64,000 bases of DNA from Streptomyces sp. RKAG293 (GCF_023701745.1 NZ_JAJOZB010000001.1:6051501-6115500); one strand, 5' to 3'; counted from the first letter of the stretch, positions 11,601 through 18,918 are shown. Numbers and translations are program-made. Notes: generated by a model from the letters alone, not told the origin.

Positions 11601-13485
11601 CCGACACCGGATCCAGACCCGCATCGGCCAGCACGAACTCCCGCAACCGGACCGCCTGAGCCTGCAACGCCTCCGGCGTCTTACCCGACAGCACCCACGG
11701 CACCACTGGAAGCTCGACAGCGGCGACAACCTCCGCCACGACCTCAGCCGGGGCCTCTTCCACGATCACATGCGCGTTCGTCCCGCTGATGCCGAAGGAC
11801 GAGACACCCGCACGGCGCGGACGCTCCCGCACCGGCCACGGCTGCGCCTCCGTCAACAGCTCAACCGAGCCTGCCGACCAGTCCACGTGCGGTGTCGGTG
11901 TATCGACATTGAGGGTGGGCGGCAGCGTCTCGTGGCGCATCGCCTGCACCATCTTGATGATGCCCGCGACGCCCGCGGCGGCGGCCGTGTGCCCGATGTT
12001 GGACTTCACCGAGCCCAGCCACAGCGGGTGTTCGGCGTCGTGCCCCTGCCCGTACGTGGCGATCAGGGCCTGTGCCTCGATCGGGTCGCCGAGCTTCGTT
12101 CCGGTGCCGTGCGCCTCGACGGCGTCCACTTCCGCGGCGGTGAGGCCGCCGCTCGCCAGGGCCTGCTGGATGAGGCGCTGCTGGGAGGGGCCGTTGGGGG
12201 CGGTGAGGCCGTTGCTCGCGCCGTCCTGGTTGATCGCGCTGCTGCGCACGACCGCCAGCACGCGGTGGCCGTTGCGTCGCGCGTCGGAGAGCCGCTCGAC
12301 GACGAGGACACCGACGCCCTCGCCCCAGCACGTTCCGTCGGCGGCCTCGGCGAACGGCTTGCAGTGTCCGTCGGGCGCGAGTCCGCGCTGCCGGCTGAAC
12401 GCGGTGAAGGCGCCGGGGCTGGACATCACGGCGACGCCGCTCGCGAGCGCGAGCGAGCACTCGCCGGCGCGCAGCGACTGGACCGCGAGGTGCAGGGCGA
12501 CGAGCGACGCGGAGCACGCGGTGTCGACCGTCAGCGTCGGGCCCTCCAGGCCCAGGGTGTAGGCGACGCGCCCGGAGATGACGCTGGTGGCGCTGCCGGT
12601 GAGCAGATATCCCTCGTAGCCCTCGGGCGCCTGGTGCAGCCGGGGTCCGTACTCCTGCGGTTCGGCCCCGACGAAGACGCCGGTCGCCGATCCGCGCAGC
12701 CCGGCCGGGTCGATGCCGGCCCGCTCGAACGCCTCCCAGGAGGTCTCCAGGGTGAGGCGCTGTTGCGGGTCCATGGAGGCGGCCTCGCGCGGGCTGATGC
12801 CGAAGAAGTCGGCATCGAACTCGGCCGCTCCGTAGAGGAAGCCGCCCTCCCGCGTGTACGTCTTGCCGGGCGCGTCCGGGTCCGGGTCGTAGAGGCCCTC
12901 CACGTCCCAGCCGCGATCGGTGGGCAGGGTGCCGATGGCGTCCCGGCCCGACACGACCAGGTCCCACAGCTGCTCGGGTGAGCTGATGCCACCCGGGTAG
13001 CGGCACGCCATGCCGACGATCGCGATCGGCTCGTCGAATGCGGAGCCGGAGCCGGAGCCGGAGCCGGCGGCCGAAGAGGGAACGGCGGCCGGTGAATCGG
13101 CTCCTGTACGGCCGTCGAACCGGACGCCGAAGGCCTCCCACATCAGCTGCCTGGCCAGCGCGGTCGGCGTCGGGTGGTCGAAGGCGATGGTGATCGGCAG
13201 GTCGAGCCCCGTCGCGTCGCTGAGCCGGCGGTGCAGATCGACGACGGCCAGCGAGTCGAAGCCGAGCTGCAGGAACGGCTGCGACAGGTCGAGCGGGAAC
13301 TGTCCCTCCCGACCGGCCTTGCGCAGCGCCGCTTCCGCCTCCCTTCGGACCACCGCGAGAAGGCGTCGGTACTGCTCCGCCTCGGCCAGGCCGGCCAGTT
13401 CGGCCAGATCGACCAGCTCGGCCCGGTCGGCCGGATCGACGGCGGAGCCGTCTGCGGTGGACTCGTGGGATGCGGACTCGCTCAT
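2629..13485 (-). CDS. Type I modular PKS: ACP-KS-AT-DH-KR-ACP-KS-AT-DH-KR-ACP
   Basis: About 3,618 residues. The start is ATG 13485, sharing one base with the decarboxylase stop and 7 nt after GGAG; GTG 13488 is the alternative (residue numbers below count from it). An N-terminal ACP (LGFDSL, Ser79) is the loading carrier. Module 1: KS 152-580 (Cys325, His460, His500), AT (GHSIGE Ser767, HAFH 864-867), DH (His1069, Asp1234), KR (Ser1593, Tyr1606), ACP (Ser1776). Module 2: KS from 1842 (Cys2014, His2149, His2189), AT (Ser2460, HAFH 2557-2560), DH (His2762, Asp2923), KR (Tyr3312), ACP (Ser3486). HAFH in both ATs indicates malonyl-CoA. KR motifs LRD and VDD are of the B type, fitting dehydration to E double bonds. 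The C-terminus (about 3535-3619) is an acidic helical docking tail ending LFDILDSEFEPLD. No thioesterase. Two rounds would put a conjugated diene on the starter. Confidence 0.95.
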   Translation of the reverse strand: MSESASHESTADGSAVDPADRAELVDLAELAGLAEAEQYRRLLAVVRREAEAALRKAGREGQFPLDLSQPFLQLGFDSLAVVDLHRRLSDATGLDLPITIAFDHPTPTALARQLMWEAFGVRFDGRTGADSPAAVPSSAAGSGSGSGSAFDEPIAIVGMACRYPGGISSPEQLWDLVVSGRDAIGTLPTDRGWDVEGLYDPDPDAPGKTYTREGGFLYGAAEFDADFFGISPREAASMDPQQRLTLETSWEAFERAGIDPAGLRGSATGVFVGAEPQEYGPRLHQAPEGYEGYLLTGSATSVISGRVAYTLGLEGPTLTVDTACSASLVALHLAVQSLRAGECSLALASGVAVMSSPGAFTAFSRQRGLAPDGHCKPFAEAADGTCWGEGVGVLVVERLSDARRNGHRVLAVVRSSAINQDGASNGLTAPNGPSQQRLIQQALASGGLTAAEVDAVEAHGTGTKLGDPIEAQALIATYGQGHDAEHPLWLGSVKSNIGHTAAAAGVAGIIKMVQAMRHETLPPTLNVDTPTPHVDWSAGSVELLTEAQPWPVRERPRRAGVSSFGISGTNAHVIVEEAPAEVVAEVVAAVELPVVPWVLSGKTPEALQAQAVRLREFVLADAGLDPVSVGSALATTRAGFAHRVGVVAADREGLLAALGAVVEGEAKTAVAGAGDLAFLFTGQGSQRAGMGRELYAAFPVFAEALDAVAEAFDEHLDRPLLDVLFADDDRLNETGYTQPALFALEVALFRLLTSWGIRPQVLAGHSIGELAAAHVAGVWSLEDAALLVAARGRLMQQLPSGGAMAAIQATEAEVLPQLTDRVGIAAVNGPTSIVVSGDEDAVAAVIAHFDALGRKTKRLTVSHAFHSVHMEAMLDEFRRFAYILEYAAPSIPIVSTLTGQAATTEELTDPEYWVRHVREAVRFADAVTTLQSQGVTTFLELGPDAVLTAMGAESVTDAVLIATQRRSQDEALALVSSVVDLHTQGTEVDWRAFFGTGAATPLLDLPTYAFQRERYWLDDVSGSADPSALGIEATAHPLLGAVVAVAGSDRLVLTGRLSLQTHPWLADHAVGDTALLPGTGFVELAVQAGDRVGCPVLEELTLQAPLLLDGSGAVEFQLVVEEPGQDGKRPLGIFSRSSGTDDSLWTQHAEGLLRSEDATAAAPPADHAWPPAGARTIEVEGAYDRMRDQGYGYGPSFQGLRAAWRLGEEVFAEVALPEGVDATGYALHPALLDAALHAIGIDRPSENAELPFAWTDVVLHASGATALRVRVTPAGSGYSLRLSDVQGGPVADVGALVLRPVVAAELTASQAAGMRDLYHVEWSVPRSAGTESAGETVLVRVPTQVEPIEALTAVLAELQTLLAVDDDRRLVVVTRGAVAVLPGEDVAELGQAAVWGLIRSAQSEHPGRIVLLDSDTDEIPEAVLVSGEPELALRGGEILVPRLARTVPAAAGDAVVWRTDGTVLITGGTGGLGALLARHLVTAYGIRDLLLTSRRGPDAPGATELTTELERLGATVTVAACDVSDRDALAALLDGVALTAVVHTAGVLRDATFAALTPQHLAEVLAPKADAARHLHELTAHLTLDAFVLFSSAAATFDGTGQGNYAAANAYLDALATHRRTQGLPATSLGWGLWAPETGGMGAGLSAKDVERAARAGTPAHSAAAGLAMFDAAWGGEYAHVLALRLESGALGRRAAADGVPAVLRGLVRTPARLAAASGSAGGDSLQEQLGRLPAAEQERFLLSLVRTQVAAALGHSGPDAVDPARGFGTLGFDSLAAVELRNRLGTATGLRLPATLTFDYPNATTLARYLREKLVGDETGGATSSAAAAVVAARQSTDDDPIAIVGMSCRFPGGVRSPEGLWDLLAAGRDAIADFPEDRGPSWYDAYDPDPAAIGKTYSKEGAFLDDAGRFDADFFGISPREALATDPQQRLLLEASWEAFERAGIDPESLQGTSTGVFAGVMYHDFAPRLRDVPEELAGYLGNGGLGSVVSGRVSYALGLEGPALTVDTACSSSLVAVHLAGQALRAGECSLALAGGVTVMTTPDTFVDFSRQRGLAADGRCKPFAEAADGTGWGEGVGVLVLEKLSDARRNGHRVLAVVRGSAINQDGASSQLTAPNGPAQQRVIRQALAAGSLTTGDVDVVEGHGTGTRLGDPIEAQALLATYGQERADGQPLWLGSVKSNLGHTQAAAGVAGIIKMVLAMRHEELPRTLGVDTPSSHVDWSAGDVELLTEAQPWPVRERPRRAGVSSFGISGTNAHVIVEEAPAEVSTEQAAAAALPVVPWVLSGKTPDAVQAQAARLRDFVLADPELDPAAIGSALATTRAAFTHRAGVVAPDRDGLLAGLTTLAEGGTAAGAVRGTAGSGPLGFLFTGQGSQRAGMGRELYAAFPVFASALDDVVAAFGDQLELPLLDVLFGDDGRLNETGFTQPALFALEVALFRLLESFGVRPQVLAGHSIGELAAAHVAGVWSLEDAALLVAARGRLMQQLPAGGAMAAIQATEAEVLPQLTEKVGIAAVNGPTSIVVSGDEDAVAAVIAHFDGIGRKTKRLTVSHAFHSLHMQPMLEEFRAIAAGLTYSAPAIPIVSTLTGQAATTEELTDPTYWVRHVREAVRFADAVTTLQDQGVSTFLELGPDAVLTAMGADSATETTTLIPALRRDHNEAQIFVTSLATLHTRGVPVSWPAFFGTGRTRVDLPTYAFQHQHYWLADSAVSTGDPSGLGQGTTTHPLLTAAITLPDTDGLLFTGRLSLATHPWLADHAVNGTVIVPGAALADLAIHTGDHTHTSTLQELTLFAPVVVPQTGAIHLRVRIGGVEERTLSVFSRAEGAAEDEPWTRHADGLLTSHAAEPGFDLVQWPPAGAEAVAVDGLYGTMAASGLEYGPTFQGLRAAWKVGDEVFAEVALPEGTDTNGFGLHPALLDAALHGIGLSGADSGVAELPFAWSDVALYATGATALRVRIAPAGSGYALDLADAQGAPVASVGMLALRPVNTGELAAAQAAQARDLYEIQWSAVDADPAATATTAAENTNAVDESALLRVVSRADARSTVVDVLAQVQGWLADDAHAGSDGRLVVVTRGAVAALPGEDVTDLAQAAVHGLVRAAQAEHPDRLVLVDTDAEAGTGQIPATVLTADEPELAVRNSQVYAPRLARSAPSAEATPWRTDGSVLITGGTGGLGALTARHLVAEHGVRDLLLTSRRGQDAPGAAELAAELTAAGATVTIAACDVSDRDALAELLHDLPLTAVIHTAGVVDDGTVESLTPGQVGTVFGPKAEAARHLHELTAHLTLDAFVLFSSTAATFDGTGQANYAAANAYLDALATHRRTHNLAATSLAWGLWAPESGGMGADLTQADVDRVARGGALALGRQAGLALLDAALAGGKAHLLPVPFSTAALEARAGSQGLPAILRGLVRAPAARRGTVQAATGAAAAESLKDRLLKLPPAERTPVVLDLVRSQVAAVLGHSGVDAVDPARGFGGLGFDSLAAVEFRNRLTPATGLRLPATLIFDYPTSEALAEYIREQLAPAPSGPAALRALEAELADLEDRLVTTTDNGDVDEQDHTRVTDSLRALVARWTALRAGAAEAAASAAADEAELASADADQLFDILDSEFEPLD

Positions 13486-14759
13486 CACTGAACTCCAGTG
13501 TCGATTTCTGCGCGGGAAGAGATCAGGCGCGATGCCGACGTCACTTCACCGGCTCTGAGCAGGATTTCGGCCGGCGCGGGACGGCCGAGGAACAGCAGCA
13601 GGCTCGCGGTGGGCCCGTACGCGCCCACGTTGGGTACGGCGATCACGTCGCCGGGCCGCGGGAGGGGCATGCGGGCGGAGCGGGAGAGCAGGTCACCGGG
13701 GGTGCACAGCGGTCCGGCGAGGGTGACGACGGTCTCCTCCTCTTCATCCTCACCGTCCCGCCCGCCGGCCTTCGGCTCGACCGAGAGCGGCAGCAGCCGC
13801 CCCAGACCGGCCATGCCGCCGAGGGTGTTGATGCCCGCGTCCAGCACCGCGAAGGTCCGGCCGCGGCTCTGCTTGACGTTGGTGACCGTGGTCAGCAGCC
13901 GGCCGCTGTCGCCGACCAGATAGCGCCCCGACTCGCAGGCGATCTCCGGGACGCCCTGCCGCCAGCGCGGGAAGTGCTCGTCGAGGGTCTGCTCCAGTGC
14001 GGCGCGCAGATTCCCGTAGACGGGCCGGCCGCCGGGCACCGAGTACGGGGCGGCGAACCCCCCGCCGATGTCCAACAGGCGCAGCGGTGTGCCGAGTTCG
14101 GCCTCCAGGCGGGCCGCGCCGCGGATGGTCTCCTGGAACTCGGCGATGAGACTCGCCTCGTCCTTGGAGTTGCTGAGCGGGAAGAAGTGCGCGCCCGCGA
14201 CCCGGATCCCCTCCACCGCGCGGATCTCCGGCAGCAGGTCGGAGAGACCTTCCGCGTCGAAGCCGAACTGGGAGGGCGTACCGGTCATCCGGATGCTGGT
14301 GGTGGCGGCGGCCGCCGCGCTGTTGACGCGGATCAGGGCGTCGGCGGTGGTGCCGTGGAGCACCGCCCGCGCGCCCAGCCGTTGCAGGTCGCCGAGCGAC
14401 TCGACGGAGAAGGTGCGGACGCCCGCGGTCAGCGCGGCGGAGATCTCCTCCGCCGTCTTGCCGGGACCGGAGTAGAGGATCCGGTCGGCGCGGTGACCGG
14501 CTTCGAGCGCGGACGCCAGCTCGCCGGTCGAGCACACCTCGGCGCGGCACGCCCCGTCGCCCTCGCCGAGGGCGCGGACCAGCCCGGGGTGCGGGTTGGC
14601 CTTCAGGGAGTAGAAGAGGGTGAACTGCTCCGGCAGGGCGGCCCGCAGAGCGTCGCGGGCGGCGATGACGCGGTCCAGGTCGTAGACGTAGAGCGGTGAT
14701 CCGTAGCGCGCGACCAGCTCTTCGTCGCTCACGACGGCCGTGGCCTCGGTGATGGTCAT
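13485..14759 (-). CDS. Fold-III PLP-dependent decarboxylase (VinO/DAP-ornithine decarboxylase type)
   Basis: 424 residues. ATG 14759 overlaps the preceding ligase stop as ATGA; the stop shares a base with the PKS start. The fold-III (alanine racemase/ODC) signatures are FYSLKANPHPGL with the PLP Lys53, a glycine loop GGGF at 232-235, ESGRYLVG at 276-283 and GPLCTPGDLL with Cys352 from the partner-subunit active site. The usual HVGSQ stretch is replaced by GAHFFPLSN (189-197), so the substrate pocket differs from primary DAP decarboxylase; the housekeeping lysA is elsewhere in this window (35587). In macrolactam pathways a homologue decarboxylates an acidic amino acid while it is bound to a carrier protein, giving a beta-aminoacyl starter. 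By context I infer the same here; free-amino-acid decarboxylation is the alternative. Confidence 0.8.
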   Translation of the reverse strand: MTITEATAVVSDEELVARYGSPLYVYDLDRVIAARDALRAALPEQFTLFYSLKANPHPGLVRALGEGDGACRAEVCSTGELASALEAGHRADRILYSGPGKTAEEISAALTAGVRTFSVESLGDLQRLGARAVLHGTTADALIRVNSAAAAATTSIRMTGTPSQFGFDAEGLSDLLPEIRAVEGIRVAGAHFFPLSNSKDEASLIAEFQETIRGAARLEAELGTPLRLLDIGGGFAAPYSVPGGRPVYGNLRAALEQTLDEHFPRWRQGVPEIACESGRYLVGDSGRLLTTVTNVKQSRGRTFAVLDAGINTLGGMAGLGRLLPLSVEPKAGGRDGEDEEEETVVTLAGPLCTPGDLLSRSARMPLPRPGDVIAVPNVGAYGPTASLLLFLGRPAPAEILLRAGEVTSASRLISSRAEIDTGVQ

Positions 14760-16303
14760 CCGGCGGCCAGCTCTTCCGCTACGAGCAGCGCCTCGAGCTG
14801 CTGCTTGGCGTTCTTGCCGTTGGCGGTCAGCGGGAAGTCGTCGATGACCTTGCACAGCGACGGGACCTTGACGGCCTCGAGCCGCTGCGCCAGCTCGCGC
14901 AGTACGGTCTGCGGCGGCAGGTCGGCGGCCACGAACAGCAGCAGGTCGCGGTCGGCGGTCGGCTTGAGGGCGGCGGCGTTCCGCACCCCCGGGATGTCCA
15001 TGGCGGCGGCTTCGATCTCGATGGTGCTGACCCGCATGCCCTTGCGCTTGAACATGTCGTCGCGGCGGCCCTCGAAATACAGATAGCCGTCCGCGTCCAG
15101 CGAACCGTAGTCACCGGTGTGCAGGCGGGTGACGCCCGTCTCCGGGTCGGTGCGGAAGGTACGGGCGGTGATCTCGGGCAGCCGCCAGTAGCCGGCCATG
15201 ACGTTCGGTCCGGTGACGGTGATCTCGCCGCTGCCGCCGGCCGGGACCTCGTTGCCCTCCTCGTCGAGGATGGTCACCTGGGTGCCCGGGAGCGGGCGGC
15301 CGGACGAGCCGGGCCGGGTGCGGTCCTCGTCGGGCGGCATGACGGTGATCCGCTTGCACTCGGAGATGCCGTACATCCGCACGACGCGGGCGTCGGGGAA
15401 GCAGCGCCACAGCCCGTCGATGATCCGCTGCTCCAGGGCCGCGCCGGTGCTGGTGAACATCCGCAGCTTGGTGGGGCGCGGGTCGCGCTCGGCGAGCCGG
15501 ATCAGCGGGCCGCCGAGCGACGGGACGAGCGGCAGGATCGTCGCGCCGGTCTCGCGGATCAGGATGTGCAGCTTGGGGTCGGCCTCCCCGTCCGCGAGGA
15601 CGAGTTCGGCGCCGGACAGGCAGGTCAGCAGTACCTGGAACAGGCCGTAGTCGAAGGAGAGCGGGACGCGGCAGAAGACGACGTCGTCCGCGCGGTAGCC
15701 GAGCACCTGGTTGATGGCGTCGGCGGCGAAGGACATCTGCGCGTGCGGGCAGACGATGCCCTTCGGGGTGGCGGTGCTGCCCGAGGTGTAGATGAGGACG
15801 GCGGGGGAGTCGACCGACGTCGCCTCGGACGTGACGCGCACCTCGGTGCCGGTGGCGGCGGCCCAGACGGCGCCCACCTCGTGCACGGGCACCTCCGTGA
15901 GCGCCTGGACGCCCTCGGCCAGCCCGTCCACGACCACGACCACCCGGGGCTCGCAGTTGGCGATGACGGCCCTGAGGTGGAACTCCTTCATCTCCGCGCT
16001 GATCGGCACGAGGGCCGCCCCGACACGGGAGGCGGCGTAGAGCAGCGCCACCATCTCGCGGACGTTCGGCAGCCGGACGACGATACGGTCGCCCGGGCCC
16101 ACCCCCTGCTCACGCAGCCAGCCGGCGACGCTGTGGCTCTGCTGGACCAGGTCCTCCCAGGTCCAGGCGTCCCTGGAGTCGCGTACGGCGATGTTCCGGG
16201 GCCGCAGGGCCGCCGTCGTGTCCAGCAGTTCGTGCAGCAGCCGCCGGGTGTCGGCGACGCGGTCGGTGTGGTCGCTCACGGTGTCCACGATGGTCACGGT
16301 CAT
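14756..16303 (-). CDS. Stand-alone AMP-forming ligase (amino/acyl-acid activation, VinN-like position)
   Basis: 515 residues; ATG 16303 follows AAGGAG at 6 nt. ANL-superfamily motifs are in order: A3 YTSGSTATPKG (172-182), A5 MYGISE (310-315), A7 LHTGDYG (394-400), A8 RRDDMFKRKG (413-422), A10 LTANGKNAK with the catalytic Lys497. There is no fused carrier, so the acyl-adenylate must be passed to a carrier in trans: the PKS N-terminal ACP or the PCP of the condensation protein. It is translationally coupled to the decarboxylase, matching the VinN-VinO pairing in which the ligase loads the amino acid that the partner decarboxylates. Substrate cannot be read with confidence; a CoA ligase role is possible but less likely in this operon. 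Confidence 0.8.
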   Translation of the reverse strand: MTVTIVDTVSDHTDRVADTRRLLHELLDTTAALRPRNIAVRDSRDAWTWEDLVQQSHSVAGWLREQGVGPGDRIVVRLPNVREMVALLYAASRVGAALVPISAEMKEFHLRAVIANCEPRVVVVVDGLAEGVQALTEVPVHEVGAVWAAATGTEVRVTSEATSVDSPAVLIYTSGSTATPKGIVCPHAQMSFAADAINQVLGYRADDVVFCRVPLSFDYGLFQVLLTCLSGAELVLADGEADPKLHILIRETGATILPLVPSLGGPLIRLAERDPRPTKLRMFTSTGAALEQRIIDGLWRCFPDARVVRMYGISECKRITVMPPDEDRTRPGSSGRPLPGTQVTILDEEGNEVPAGGSGEITVTGPNVMAGYWRLPEITARTFRTDPETGVTRLHTGDYGSLDADGYLYFEGRRDDMFKRKGMRVSTIEIEAAAMDIPGVRNAAALKPTADRDLLLFVAADLPPQTVLRELAQRLEAVKVPSLCKVIDDFPLTANGKNAKQQLEALLVAEELAAG

Positions 16304-16310
16304 CTCCTTG

Positions 16311-17996
16311 TCAGCTGCGGATCCGGCCGCGGTCCAGCAGCGCCTCGGCGCGGGACCTGAGAGTGGACCGGTCGATCTTCCGGTTGGGGTTCATCGGGAA
16401 CTCCTCCAGATGCTGGAAGAGCCGGGGGACCATCGCCTTGGGCAGGTCCGCGGTCAACCGGCGGGCCAGGTCGGCCGATGCGGCGGGCTCACCGGTGTAG
16501 AACGTGACGAGTTCGTGGCTGCCGCCGACGGCCGCGGCCACCGTGACGGCGTCCTCGACCCCCGGCAGCCGGCGCACGCTGTGGCTGACCTCGGAGAGCT
16601 CCACCCGCCAGCCCTGCACCTGCACCTGGTCGTCGGCCCGTCCCACGTAGGCGATCTCGCCGTCCGGGTACCGGCGTACGCGGTCCCCGGTCCGGTACCA
16701 GCGCCGCCCGTCGTGCTCCAGGAAACGGCCCGCGTCCTCGGCCGGGTCGAGGTAGCCCGAGAACATCTGCGGCCCGGTGATGCACAGTTCGCCCTCACCG
16801 GCGTCCGTCCGGCTCTCGCTCCCGCCGGCGTCGGTTCCGGTGTCCACCGATCCGTCCGGGGCGAGCAGCAGCTGGCGGAGGGAGTCGTGCACCGGGCCGA
16901 TCGGGACGACGCCGTTGACGTATCGCTCGTCGGGGGTCGAGGGGGACAGCCGGTGCGCGGTCACGGTGATCGTCAGCTCCGTCGGCCCGTACAGGTTCTC
17001 CACCACGGAGTGCGGCGCGGCCCGCAGCCAGTCCTCCGCGTCCTGCCGGTGCAGCGGCTCGCCCGCGAACAGGCTCCAGCGCAGCCCGGGCAGCGCGCCC
17101 GGCGACAGGGCGCCGGTGCGGCGGGCCAGCGCGATGCCGCCCGGGGTCGAGAACCACACCGTCATCCGCTGCTCGGCCAGGAACTCCGGCAGGTTCCGGT
17201 ACGCCTGCATGGGGATCGGGACGACACAGCCGCCCGCGCCCCAGGCGCAGAACAGGTCGAACATGGCGCAGTCGAAGGTCAGGTCGAAGGTCTGCGAGAA
17301 CACGTCGTCGGGGCCGAAGCCGTACCGCGCGTCCAGCGTGCGGAAGTAGCTGTCGGCCGCGCGGTGGCTGGTGGGCACGCCCTTCGGGCGGCCGGTCGAG
17401 CCGGACGTGAACAGGATGTACGCGGTGTCCTCGGCACCGGCCGGCAGCGGCGCCGCGAGGGCGGTCTCCTGCGGGGTGGCCGTGATGAGGTCCGGGCGCG
17501 GTTCCGCGCCCGGGACGAGGACGAGCAGCGGGCCGTCCGCGGCGGTCCGGTCGTCCCAGTCCGCCGTCAGGGCGTCGAGGGCGGCCAGTCCGCGCCGGTC
17601 GGTGATCACCGCGTCGACGCCGGCCGCCGTCAGGATCGAACGGTTGCGGGCGGCGGGGAAGTCCGGGTTCACCGGGACCGCCACGGCGCCCAGGTAGAGG
17701 GCGGCCAGCAGTCCGATGTAGGCCTCGGGGGTCTTGGTGGCCAGGATGGCGACGACGCGCGGGCCGTGCGTCCCGGCGGGAGCCGCGTCACGGAGGGCGC
17801 CCGCCCAGGCCAGCGCGCTGTCGTGGGCCTCGGTGTAGCTGACGTCCCGGCCGCCGACCCGGAAGGCGGGACGGTCGGGGGCGATCGCGAGGCCGCGCAG
17901 GAACCGGCCGTGCAGGGTGTGGTCCAGGGCGGCCGCCGTCGGTCCGGTGGCTTCCGCCGCCGTCGTCGTCGATCCCGTCTCCGTGATCACGCTCAT
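16311..17996 (-). CDS. Stand-alone NRPS-type adenylation enzyme (VinM-like)
   Basis: 561 residues; the ATG lies one base after the acyltransferase stop, and the stop is 7 nt before the next ligase. Motifs: A3 LFTSGSTGRPKG (195-206), A4 region FDLTFDCAMFDLF with Asp242 where amino-acid-specific A domains bind the alpha-amino group, A5 NLYGPTELT (334-342), A7 YRTGDRVRR, A8 GRADDQVQVQGWRVEL, A10 NPNRKIDR. It therefore looks like a true amino-acid adenylation domain without carrier. In vicenistatin and fluvirucin clusters the equivalent enzyme adds a protecting alanine to the beta-aminoacyl carrier, later removed by a peptidase. That peptidase is not in this window, so the protecting-group role is inference from gene order and length; supplying the PCP of the C protein is the competing idea. 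Confidence 0.8.
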   Translation of the reverse strand: MSVITETGSTTTAAEATGPTAAALDHTLHGRFLRGLAIAPDRPAFRVGGRDVSYTEAHDSALAWAGALRDAAPAGTHGPRVVAILATKTPEAYIGLLAALYLGAVAVPVNPDFPAARNRSILTAAGVDAVITDRRGLAALDALTADWDDRTAADGPLLVLVPGAEPRPDLITATPQETALAAPLPAGAEDTAYILFTSGSTGRPKGVPTSHRAADSYFRTLDARYGFGPDDVFSQTFDLTFDCAMFDLFCAWGAGGCVVPIPMQAYRNLPEFLAEQRMTVWFSTPGGIALARRTGALSPGALPGLRWSLFAGEPLHRQDAEDWLRAAPHSVVENLYGPTELTITVTAHRLSPSTPDERYVNGVVPIGPVHDSLRQLLLAPDGSVDTGTDAGGSESRTDAGEGELCITGPQMFSGYLDPAEDAGRFLEHDGRRWYRTGDRVRRYPDGEIAYVGRADDQVQVQGWRVELSEVSHSVRRLPGVEDAVTVAAAVGGSHELVTFYTGEPAASADLARRLTADLPKAMVPRLFQHLEEFPMNPNRKIDRSTLRSRAEALLDRGRIRS

Positions 17997-17997
17997 G

Positions 17998-18918
17998 TCA
18001 GACGCCTGCCTTGGGACGCATCGCGTGCTTCGGATCGGCCAGGACGACGTCGAAGTGGCGCACCGCGCACTCCACCCGGCTGAACAGGGCGTCGGGGCCG
18101 GCCACCACCAGCCGCGTCACCCCGCGCCTGCCCAGCTCGGCGAGGACCGCCGGCCAGTCCACCGGCTGCACGAAGTGGTCCCGGAGCATCGTCCTGAGCC
18201 CCTCGGCGGTGTCGATGAGCCGGCCGTCCTGGTCGGCGAGCACCGGCAGTTCGGGGTCGCGCAGCGGCAGGGCGTCGATGACCTCGACGGCGGCCCGGTC
18301 ACGCAGCCCGGTGAAGAGCGAGGAGTGCATCGGCGGGCGCATCGCGTACAGCGGCAGCGAACCGATCTTCCGCAGCCGGCCGGTGAACGCCTCCAGATGC
18401 TCCTCGCGCAGCGAGATCATCTCGAAGCCCTTGTCGAGGCGGCAGGACAGGTCGTACCACTCGCCCCGCTCGTCCATCCCGGCGAGCAGCTCGCGCAGCC
18501 CGTCGACGGGAGCCCGGACGAAGGACTGGGTGACCACGTCCCGGTGCTCGGTGGCGAAGTAGTCGGCGGTGCAACGGGCCAGCCGGGCCGTCATCACCAC
18601 CGCGTCGGGGAAGTCCAGCGCACCGCAGAACGCCATCAGCGGCTTCTCGCCGAAACTGGGCCCCGCGCAGATCCCGGCCTCGGCGCCCAGCTCGGCGCGG
18701 GCCCACTGGGCGAGCGCCGTCGAGGCGACCATGAAGGCGACCTGCGCCGCCTCCGAATAATCCTCGCCGGACTCACGGAACCGGTCGAACACCGAGTAGC
18801 CCAGGGCCTCGTCGGCGATCGGCAGGAGATCGCGGGCAAAGGTATTCAGAAGCAGAAACCTGCCCAGGTCGGAGAAACGGGTGGGACCCATTCCTGGAAA
18901 CACCATTGCCGTAGTCAT
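17998..18918 (-). CDS. Discrete acyltransferase, VinK-like
   Basis: 306 residues from ATG 18918; a second in-frame ATG lies 12 bp downstream and a longer frame opens at 18978. It begins AMVFPGMGP like malonyl transacylases, with the nucleophile elbow AGPSFGE (Ser88) and His198 in PPMHSSLF. The usual malonyl/methylmalonyl signature HAFH/YASH is not present, and there is no Arg in the GHSxGE-type context that would mark a malonyl-CoA enzyme, so a carrier-to-carrier transferase fits better. VinK-type enzymes pass the protected beta-aminoacyl group from a discrete carrier to the PKS loading ACP; the PKS here indeed starts with an ACP and has no loading AT. It is the first gene of the leftward operon, divergent from the carboxylase genes. 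Confidence 0.8.
   Translation of the reverse strand: MTTAMVFPGMGPTRFSDLGRFLLLNTFARDLLPIADEALGYSVFDRFRESGEDYSEAAQVAFMVASTALAQWARAELGAEAGICAGPSFGEKPLMAFCGALDFPDAVVMTARLARCTADYFATEHRDVVTQSFVRAPVDGLRELLAGMDERGEWYDLSCRLDKGFEMISLREEHLEAFTGRLRKIGSLPLYAMRPPMHSSLFTGLRDRAAVEVIDALPLRDPELPVLADQDGRLIDTAEGLRTMLRDHFVQPVDWPAVLAELGRRGVTRLVVAGPDALFSRVECAVRHFDVVLADPKHAMRPKAGV

Noticed and set aside
384..13500. Long open frames on the plus strand opposite the PKS and C-PCP genes (up to 1,453 codons)
   Set aside because: They are Arg/Gly/Pro-rich, lack domains and arise from GC-skewed codon positions of the real minus-strand genes.
18600..18800. TTA (bldA) codon in the acyltransferase gene
   Set aside because: The TTA triplet in GAGGATTATTCG is out of frame (Asp-Tyr codons).
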